Assembly (NCBI GenBank): GCA_927911475.1
Contig: CAKMPP010000122.1
Coordinates: forward strand, 1-5,037
Direction of reading: 5' to 3'
Source of the DNA: an uncultured Solobacterium sp.
Lineage (GTDB): Bacteria; Bacillota_I; Bacilli_A; Erysipelotrichales; Erysipelotrichaceae
DNA length: 5,037 nt
Positions 1 to 5,037 of the stretch are shown here, one piece after another. Made by a program: the position numbers and the translations under genes. The notes below the pieces were generated by a model. It ran no database searches. It had not been told where the DNA came from and saw only the letters and a list, made by a program, of their open reading frames with translations. Numbering within the stretch: position 1 is the first letter of the stretch; the number at the start of each line of letters is the position of its first letter.

Positions 1-62
1 ATGTAAGTATTAATACAGCGTTGGGAAGAATGCGGTATGCGATACTCAATTTACGTAGAATG
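1..62 (+). repeat. Left arm of a 62-base inverted repeat (61/62 identical), cut by the window edge
   Basis: Bases 1-62 are the reverse complement of 248-309 with one mismatch (base 35 against 275). Identity stops sharply at 63/247 on the inner side. On the outer side it is still perfect at base 1, so the true arm may be longer. The arms enclose 185 bases (63-247). Confidence 0.9.
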
Positions 63-89
63 CTTTTACTCTCAAAATGGAGCAAATAA
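1..89 (+). CDS. C-terminal end of a second ECF sigma factor copy (partial, 5' end outside window)
   Basis: Reading from base 3, this stretch encodes VSINTALGRM then RYAILNLRRM, identical over 20 residues to residues 168-187 of the sigma factor at 212-808, followed by its own tail LLLSKWSK and a TAA at 87-89. The shared part is the recognition helix of sigma region 4 and what follows it. The only nucleotide difference in the first 62 bases is synonymous (CGG against CGA for Arg). It points toward the intact sigma gene, so the two would be convergent. What lies left of base 1 is unseen: it may be a full paralogue, a 3' fragment left by an inversion, or a fold-back artefact in the assembly. A 10-bp hairpin starts directly after the stop codon. 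I am sure of the homology but not that this is an expressed gene. Confidence 0.45.
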   Translation, partial: VSINTALGRMRYAILNLRRMLLLSKWSK

Positions 90-113
90 AATGCATGTTT
101 TTCAACATGCATT
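84..113 (-). terminator. Intrinsic terminator downstream of the sigma factor gene
   Basis: Bases 90-99 and 104-113 form a perfect 10-bp stem. Read on the minus strand the loop is GAAA, a stable tetraloop, and the stem is followed by a U-rich stretch (TTTTATTTG). It lies about 100 bases after the sigma stop codon. Read on the plus strand the same hairpin begins directly after the TAA at 87-89 but has no clear U-tract, so it could at best be weakly bidirectional. The stem is AT-rich, so strength is uncertain. Confidence 0.5.
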
Positions 114-211
114 ATTCAAAGTTATAGAAAACGAATTCATTCACATACAATATATAATGTTGTATGAGATGCAATTCAATTATATTCTGATTAAGAAATG
201 GTGGTTTAATA

Positions 212-808
212 TTAATCTAACTGCAAAGTGATACCATTTGTCTTTGCCATTCTACGTAAATTGAGTATCGCATATCGCATTCTTCCCAACGCTGTATTAA
301 TACTTACATTGGTAATCTCTGCAATTTCTTTAAACGATAACTGTTGAAAAAAGCGCATGAACACCACTTCACGTTGAAGAGCTGGAAGCATATCAACCAT
401 GCGTTTCACATCTTTCAACACCTGTTGATTAACATAATGGTTCTCAATACAACTATCCATAAGCGATATGCTCACTGCATTATCGAACTCATTAGTATCG
501 ATGTTATTAAGATACTTGTCATTTTTAGAACTTCGATAGAAGTCCATTATGGTGTTATGTGCCACAGTTATGAGCCAAGCCCCAAACCTTCCGTTTGTAC
601 AATACTTGCCTTCATTAAGCTTAGTAATCACTTTTATGAAGGTTTCTTGAAATAAATCGTCAGCCAAAGCACGGTCTTTCACAATAAAGAAGATGTAAGA
701 AAACAATTGCTCTTGATTCCTTGAAAGTAATAAATCAAAAGCTTTGTTGTCTCCATTTATATAAGATAATGCCAATTCTTCATTGGTCATTTCATGTAAT
801 TGCTTCAT
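212..808 (-). CDS. ECF-type sigma-70 family RNA polymerase sigma factor
   Basis: This is a 198-residue sigma factor that would direct core RNA polymerase to a specific promoter set; its regulon cannot be read from here. Region 2 spans roughly residues 24-94, with the characteristic DDLFQETF at 50-57 (core binding) and GAWLITVAHN at 76-85. A linker at about 95-130 is followed by region 4 at about 137-187, with LPALQREVVFMRF and a helix-turn-helix around FKEIAEITNVSINTALGRM. Length and two-domain layout fit the ECF group, and similar proteins are common in Bacteroidales. No anti-sigma gene or membrane protein adjoins it in the window, which differs from the FecI/FecR pairs typical of this phylum. 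The ATG at 808 is chosen because an in-frame TAG lies two codons upstream; Met7 is a possible alternative. Codons 168-187 lie in the inverted repeat with bases 1-62, so the 11-residue tail after Met187 may be exchangeable. Confidence 0.92.
   Translation of the reverse strand: MKQLHEMTNEELALSYINGDNKAFDLLLSRNQEQLFSYIFFIVKDRALADDLFQETFIKVITKLNEGKYCTNGRFGAWLITVAHNTIMDFYRSSKNDKYLNNIDTNEFDNAVSISLMDSCIENHYVNQQVLKDVKRMVDMLPALQREVVFMRFFQQLSFKEIAEITNVSINTALGRMRYAILNLRRMAKTNGITLQLD
248..309 (-). repeat. Right arm of the 62-base inverted repeat, inside the sigma factor gene
   Basis: This arm covers codons 168-187 of the sigma gene (recognition helix of region 4 to Met187). It pairs with 1-62. Recombination between the arms would keep the sigma frame and replace the present 11-residue tail (AKTNGITLQLD) by the 8-residue tail LLLSKWSK. 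Confidence 0.9.
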
Positions 809-870
809 TTTCTATTCGTTCTGATGAAGTAGATATTTGTCGATAGGCTCCTTCTTTATTGTTTTTAGAA

Positions 871-931
871 TAATATTAACGGTGGCAAAGATAAATAAAA
901 AAGATTGATTTGAACAAATTATTAATATTAA
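871..931. repeat. Direct repeat TAATATTAA flanking the sigma promoter
   Basis: TAATATTAA occurs at 871-879, around the expected transcription start, and at 923-931, just upstream of the TTTG box. The copies start 52 bases apart, close to five helical turns. The core TAATATTA is its own reverse complement. The region is very AT-rich, so chance is a real explanation; an operator pair is only a possibility. Confidence 0.2.
886..918 (-). promoter_or_regulatory. Bacteroidetes-type promoter for the sigma factor gene
   Basis: On the minus strand TTTG (918-915) is followed after 21 bases by TATCTTTG (893-886), a full match to the Bacteroidetes primary promoter pattern (TTTG and TAnnTTTG). It would start transcription near 878-883 and give a leader of about 70 bases before the ATG at 808. 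It lies just after the terminator at 930-962, so the sigma gene can be transcribed independently of the glycogen genes. Confidence 0.55.
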
Positions 932-962
932 AAAGAGGTTGGTGCAGGATGCAACCAACCTC
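930..962 (-). terminator. Intrinsic terminator between the GH57 gene and the sigma gene
   Basis: Minus-strand GAGGTTGGT (962-954) pairs perfectly with ACCAACCTC (943-935) around a 10-base loop, followed by a run of five T (934-930). This is the most GC-rich element of an otherwise AT-rich gap. No T-run follows it on the plus strand. It would end the glycogen operon transcript or a short RNA started at the promoter candidate at 1006-1036. Confidence 0.8.
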
Positions 963-1001
963 GGAGGATGATTTCAATAATGTCGAAATCTAAAAAATAA
1001 C
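930..1001 (-). ncRNA. Candidate small RNA of about 70 nt
   Basis: A promoter-like sequence (1006-1036) lies about 70 bases before a strong intrinsic terminator (930-962), with no open reading frame of note between them. The predicted transcript contains a second hairpin: 990-985 (GATTTC) with 975-970 (GAAATC), 9-base loop, ahead of the terminator stem. I recognise no known RNA family. The alternative is that this is only the 3' untranslated end of the GH57 transcript. The 5' end is an estimate from the promoter pattern. Confidence 0.25.
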
Positions 1002-1005
1002 ATGA

Positions 1006-1036
1006 CAAATATAAAGATAATATTTGATATCTCAAA
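1006..1036 (-). promoter_or_regulatory. Second Bacteroidetes-type promoter candidate, upstream of the terminator
   Basis: On the minus strand TTTG (1036-1033) is followed after 19 bases by TATATTTG (1013-1006), matching the Bacteroidetes pattern in both boxes. It sits about 100 bases after the GH57 stop codon and points into the terminator at 930-962. AT-rich DNA gives such matches by chance, so this is weaker than the sigma promoter, which has a gene in the right place. Confidence 0.35.
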
Positions 1037-1137
1037 ATTATTTATAAAGAAATTTCAACATTCATTGATAGCTTGTTATTTACAATGTCTATTCAACCAT
1101 CTGTTTACAATAGAAATATTATGAATAAAGTTATTCT

Positions 1138-2511
1138 TTATTTCTTTGTAGTCGTGGCTTTCTTAGTTTTCTTCTTAGCCGTTTTCTCTTCAGAATCCTT
1201 CACTCTCTCCTGCTCCATCTTTTCAATTTTGGTTTGAAGACGAATGATTTCTTTTTCACGAATAGCTATTTCTTCACCTTGATTTCTAATAGTTGTTAGA
1301 AGACTATTTAGCTCTTCGTTGTCAATTTCTTCAGGATATAAACTATTTACACGACTAATAAAGTCACCAAGAATATTCATGTAGTTGGTAAATGCATCGA
1401 AAGCATTATCATAAATACCTCTACCAAACATCACACTCGATGGCTTTGTACTCATAAATCTAAAGTTGTTTGATGCTTGAAGGTAGTCCCAGTCTTGCTT
1501 AATACGTGGTTCATTGGTAATTCTTACACGGTCTGCAATACTATAAAGCTTATTAAATGCCTCACGTTGCATTGGGTTTCCTAACCAACAACTTAAGTTT
1601 CTTTCTTCATCTGCCCATGAGATTGCATCGGGAACATGTAGTTCTCCAACGCTCTTAAGCTTCATACAGATTTCAGAAGGAGTTGAGAATGTAATGCCTT
1701 TTGCCTTTGCTTGTGCTGGAAGAGCATTCAAGAATTCTAGAATATTGCTTGATAATGGCTGTGCAATTCCTAGCGCTGACAACTCCATAAACAAGTTGAT
1801 AACTTGCTCATCTTCAGGAAGTGCAGTTATCTTGCTAATATATTTATCTGCAAATAAAGGATATTCGTCCCAAGAACTATTATTAAAACGAAGCGAGATA
1901 TCATCACTTAAGGTTATATCTCTTAGCAAAAGCTTCAACTTTGGAGTAAGAGCGCAATTATATAAGTAATGTGGAGACTTCCAACCTAACACGTGTTTTG
2001 CTCCTTCTGTCAATGCTCCTATGAAACCCATTTGCTGCATTTGCAAGCCAATATCATCGCTATAGATAAGTGAAGAGTTTCTGATTACCTTAGGAGTTTG
2101 TCCAAAATAATCCTTTATTTTAGCACATTGTTTCTTTACTTCTTCAACAAAACATTCTTCATTTGCTAGTGAAGACAAACCATGCGAATAGGGTTCTGCC
2201 AAGAATTCCACAGAACCAGTTTCGTTAAGTTGTTGCAACTTGTCTAAAACTTGTGGAGCATGCATCTCTAATTGCTCAATTCCTACACCTGATAAAGAGA
2301 AGGCAACTTTAAAAAAACTTGCCATTTTCTTTAATCATTTTGTGAAGAGTTTCGAGAGCAGGCATATATGATTTCTCGGCAATATCATTTATTGTGCGTT
2401 CATTTTCATAATCATCATAGTAATAATGATCGGTACCAATGTCAAAAAAAACGATAGCGTTTTTAAGTGAGTTATTTGGTGAATTTCGAAATAAAGACAG
2501 ATTGTTTTCAT
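1138..2511 (-). CDS. GH57 alpha-amylase-like protein with substituted catalytic residues (three +1 frame changes near the 5' end)
   Basis: Reconstructed, this is a 456-residue GH57 protein starting MKTICLYFEIHQ at 2511, close to the roughly 460 residues of its group. The uninterrupted part is 1138-2325. GH57 enzymes cleave alpha-glucans with a Glu nucleophile and an Asp acid. Here the nucleophile motif, usually RNTEL, reads RNSSL (Ser at corrected residue 146, codon 2073-2071), and the usual FMDYETFGEHQ reads FMELSALGIAQ (Glu at residue 242, codon 1785-1783). Both lie in clean reading frame. I recall a described GH57-like clade from Bacteroides relatives with exactly these changes, so this is probably a non-hydrolytic or altered homologue. 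GWKSPHYLY and IKQDWDYLQAS are other family-type segments. The last 60 residues form a likely coiled coil and then a Lys-rich tail (AKKKTKKATTTKK). It follows the glycosyltransferase by 47 bases. The frame changes are at the A-runs 2311-2317 and 2444-2451 and the T-run 2460-2464. Confidence 0.85.
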
Positions 2512-2558
2512 AGCTATTTCTATTGATATTTTTTTATTGTTATTCAACTATAATACTT

Positions 2559-3818
2559 TTAAAGGACACACTCATATAGTTCTCTAATCCACAAACCAAC
2601 CTTTGCCCACGTTACTTGATTAACCTCTTTCAATCCTTCTTCTTGTAGATAATCAAACAAACTATCATTGTGACAGATTGAGTAAATGGCGTCTGCCATA
2701 GCGTGTATGTCCCAATAATCTACCTTTATACAGTTAGTTAAGATTTCAGAACAACCGCTTTGTTTAGATATTATGGTTGGGGTTCCACATTGCATAGCCT
2801 CTAAAGGCGATATTCCAAAGGGCTCACTTACCGATGGCATTACGTAAACATCAGAGTTTTTCAAGCACTCGTATACTTCTTTTCCTTTCATAAATCCAGG
2901 GAAATGAAATCTATCTGCAATGCCTTTCTCAGCTGCAAGCCTAATCATTTTATTCATCATATCACCACTTCCAGCCATACAGAATCTGATATTTCGAGTT
3001 CTATGCAACACCATACTAGCTGCTTCAACGAAAATATTCAGGTCCTTTTTGCATAGTTATACGACCTAAGAACGTAACAATCTTATCTTTACCTTTATGG
3101 TTTGGACGTGGAATTGCTTGTATTTCTTCAGATAAAGGATAAACTGCATTGTGCACAGTAAATACCTTTCTTGGGTCTTGATGATATTGATTAATAACCG
3201 TTTGGCGTGTTAGTTCACTCACACACATAATACAATCGGCATGATCCATACCATCTTTTTCAATAGAATAAACGGTTGGATTCACCTGACCACGTGATCT
3301 ATCAAAGTCTGTTGCATGCACATGTATGCACAAAGGTTTACCAGATATGCGTTTAGCATGAATGCCTGCAGGATATGTTAACCAGTCATGTGCATGAATA
3401 ATGTCATATTGCTGCTGTCTACTTACAACACCCGCAACAATTGAATAATTATTAATTTCATCGTGTAAGTTATCTAAGTACTTACCCGAAACTCAATACA
3501 GCCAAGGTCATTAAGCTGCATATAATTAAAATCTGCATATATATTATTACGCAAATCATAATATAGTTCAGGCGACATTACATGGCCTATGCGTTCTTTT
3601 AGATAGTCTTCAGAAACGTCTCTCCATGCAATGGGCACGCAATTCATTGCTATAATATTTGCAGCTTTCTTATCTTCATCACCCCAAGGACGTGGCAAAC
3701 AGAATGTAATTTCCATGTCACCTTGAGCGTGGAGGCCTTCAGATATACCGAAACTTGCTGTTCCTAATCCTCCAAGAATATGAGGTGGATACTCCCATCC
3801 GAACATTAATACTTTCAT
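2559..3818 (-). CDS. Glycogen-synthase-like glycosyltransferase (GT-B fold), interrupted by a -1 and a +1 frame change
   Basis: Reconstructed length is 419 residues, a normal GT-B size. The start has the starch/glycogen-synthase type signature MFGWEYPPHILGGLGTAS, whose Gly-rich loop binds the nucleotide sugar. The middle has IIHAHDWLTYPAG and then HVHATDFDRSRGQ. The C-terminal domain starts at FLGRITMQKGPEYF and carries the retaining E-x7-E motif in EPFGISPLEAM (Glu332 and Glu340). The likely role is cytoplasmic elongation of alpha-1,4-glucan from ADP- or UDP-glucose; the donor cannot be told from sequence. As given, the frame is lost at 3489-3491 (one base missing from a T-run on the coding strand) and regained at 3031-3034 (one base extra), leaving pieces at 3474-3818, about 3025-3480 and 2559-3014. 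It begins 14 bases after the debranching enzyme, with a purine-rich GAGAGGG as a possible ribosome site, which supports co-transcription. Confidence 0.85.
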
Positions 3819-3832
3819 GTTTCAGCCCTCTC

Positions 3833-5037
3833 TTATTTAAAGTTATATTTTTCTAGTAACTCAAGTGTTCTTAATATCTCTGCAACATTCATTGCAAAAG
3901 ATATTGCTCCACGCCCTTTAAAGGGAGGATTTCCATCGAACAACTCTGGAATAGTGCCCAAACAATGATTTGTCATCTCGTCTTCATAACCCACCATTTG
4001 GCGCTCTATAAAGCTTAATCGAGTATGTTTAAATAGTTTTAGACACGCTTCCATATAGAAACCACCAAGCCATGGCCATGCAGTTCCTTGATGATAGGCG
4101 TAATCTCTCTGTGTTTGAGGACCGGTATACATTGGGTTGTAACCACCACTCTTTGGAGATAAGGTTCTTAACCCCTTAGGAGTTAATAGTTCTTTGGTAC
4201 ATATTTCTATAATACCTTTCTTTTGTTCTTGTGTTAAGGGAGAGTAATCAAGAGCTGCTGCGAATATCATATTAGGACGAACGCTCCAATCTATCATGTT
4301 ACCATCAACGTAATCAAAGAGATAACCATAATCATTTAAGAAAGTATTTACAAATGATTGCTGGCATTTCTCTGCAATTGCAAGAAGCTTTTTGGTATAT
4401 TCTTTATTCTTTCTTCTAGGAGTTTTAGACACAAACATTAGAGCATTATACCACAAAGCATTAAACTCTACGATATAACCAGTACGTGGAATAACAGGTT
4501 TTCCATTAACAGTAGAGTTCATCCATGTCACGGCTTTATCTCGTCCATTGGTCTTCAACAAACCTTGTTCATCAAGGAATAAGTTTGAATGCTTATTATT
4601 AATGATGAAATCTATAATATCATGAAGAAGTTTTCCGTATTTTTCAAGACACTTTTCTTTTCCTTCTTCTTTTGAATATTGTTGAATAGCCCATATTGCC
4701 CATAACAAAACATCTGGCTGTTCCATTTCATATATGTCTACAGACAAAGGTTTTCCTTCCATAAATTCTCTCAATCCTACCTCTGCTGTCTCCATAACCA
4801 ACTCAAAATAGTCAGCCTCTTCAATAGAAAGTGTTAAGCCAGGAGAGAAACAAAGGTGTCTCTTGCACGACATTTAAACCAAGGATATCCCGCAAGAATA
4901 TATCTTTCTCTTTTTTCTGCGATTTATGGAATTGGTGTGCAGCATTAATTAAGCAGTGTAAGAAGTTATCTCTAGGAGCGTCTTTCTTCTACTTCTGCTT
5001 CAAAAAGTGTTTTATTCTTTTGTTTTACATCTGTAAA
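3833..5037 (-). CDS. Glycogen debranching enzyme (amylo-alpha-1,6-glucosidase, GH133-like), C-terminal part with three frame changes
   Basis: About 401 residues of the C-terminal catalytic (alpha/alpha)6-type domain are in the window; the N-terminal part, roughly 250 residues in relatives, lies beyond 5037. The enzyme hydrolyses the alpha-1,6 glucose left at glycogen branch points. Family-type segments in order are YPWFKCRARDTF (about 4865-4885), SLPGLTLS, MEQPDVLLWAIWA, TWMNSTVNGKPVIPRTGY, VEFNALWYNAL, YHQGTAWPWLGGF and GTIPELFDG. The Glu in IPELFDG, 37 residues from the end, aligns with the Glu of PELTN near the end of eukaryotic debranching enzymes, thought to be the glucosidase base; the Asp of QPDVLLW is a possible acid (inference). 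As given, the frame changes between 4973 and about 4990 (+1), at the A-run 4911-4916 (-1) and at 4842-4843 (-1), so only 3833 to about 4842 reads cleanly. The ATG at 4873 is an out-of-frame false start. First visible gene of the glycogen operon. Confidence 0.88.

Larger units (their letters stand above)
809..1137. other. Intergenic stretch between the GH57 gene and the sigma gene
   Basis: These 329 bases hold no credible protein-coding gene on either strand. From right to left they contain about 100 featureless AT-rich bases after the GH57 stop, a promoter candidate, a possible small RNA ending in a terminator, the sigma promoter, and the sigma leader. The leader has an AAGGAG at about 848-853, but no ATG follows it at a useful distance; the sigma ATG is about 40 bases further on. 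Confidence 0.6.

Noticed and set aside
141..169. Imperfect hairpin, CATACAA at 144-150 with TTGTATG at 160-166
   Set aside because: It is short and AT-rich and has no T-run on either strand, so it is neither a terminator nor a recognisable site; chance is enough in this spacer.
37..231. Plus-strand reading frame of 64 codons starting inside the left repeat arm
   Set aside because: It starts in the reverse frame of sigma-coding sequence and runs through AT-rich spacer and a terminator hairpin. It has low-complexity content and no recognisable protein or ribosome site.
344..655. Plus-strand reading frame of about 100 codons
   Set aside because: It is antisense to the well-supported sigma factor gene and its translation resembles nothing.
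1694..1969. Plus-strand reading frame of about 90 codons
   Set aside because: It is antisense to the GH57-like gene in a strongly conserved part of that protein; the codon pattern fits the minus strand.
2512..2558. Possible internal promoter between the glycosyltransferase and the GH57-like gene
   Set aside because: The 47 bases contain no TAnnTTTG match and no spaced TTTG; co-transcription with the upstream genes is simpler.
4839..4873. ATG at 4873 as the start of a short debranching protein
   Set aside because: The first ten residues (MSCKRHLCFS) do not fit the family, while the neighbouring frame gives FKCRARDTFVS, which does. The start is produced by the frame change at 4842-4843.
1..5037. 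CRISPR array, tRNA, rRNA, insertion sequence or defence system
   Set aside because: No regularly spaced repeats, no tRNA-like cloverleaf, and no transposase or nuclease motifs were seen on either strand; the genes present are ordinary metabolic and regulatory ones.

Overview
The window looks like chromosomal DNA of a low-GC member of the Bacteroidales, most likely Prevotella or a close relative. The evidence is protein similarity recalled from memory, two promoter-like sequences of the Bacteroidetes type (TTTG, about 20 bases, TAnnTTTG), and weak or absent Shine-Dalgarno sites. No search could be run, so the genus is an inference.

Layout. Every complete gene is on the minus strand. In order of transcription, from the right edge: the C-terminal part of a bacterial-type glycogen debranching enzyme (3833-5037, cut by the window edge); a glycogen-synthase-like glycosyltransferase (2559-3818); a GH57 alpha-amylase-like protein (1138-2511); a 329-base intergenic stretch with two promoter candidates, an intrinsic terminator and a possible small RNA; and an ECF-type sigma-70 factor (212-808). 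At the left edge, bases 1-89 on the plus strand encode a second copy of the end of the same sigma factor, with a different tail. Its first 62 bases are a near-perfect inverted repeat of 248-309, inside the intact sigma gene.

How the genes fit together. Debranching enzyme, glycosyltransferase and GH57 protein are tightly spaced (14 and 47 bases) and look like one operon for storage alpha-glucan (glycogen) turnover: one protein extends the chains, one removes branches, and the third is an alpha-amylase relative whose two catalytic positions are substituted (Glu to Ser, Asp to Glu), so it may bind glucan or act as a partner rather than hydrolyse. The sigma gene has its own promoter behind a terminator and is probably a separate unit.

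Caution. The three glycogen genes as given contain eight single-base frame changes between 2311 and about 4990. At least seven sit in short homopolymer runs, and there are no independent stop mutations. This looks like sequencing or assembly error rather than gene decay; gene spans below are the reconstructed ones. The inverted repeat at the window start could be real (convergent paralogues or an invertible segment) or a fold-back assembly artefact.
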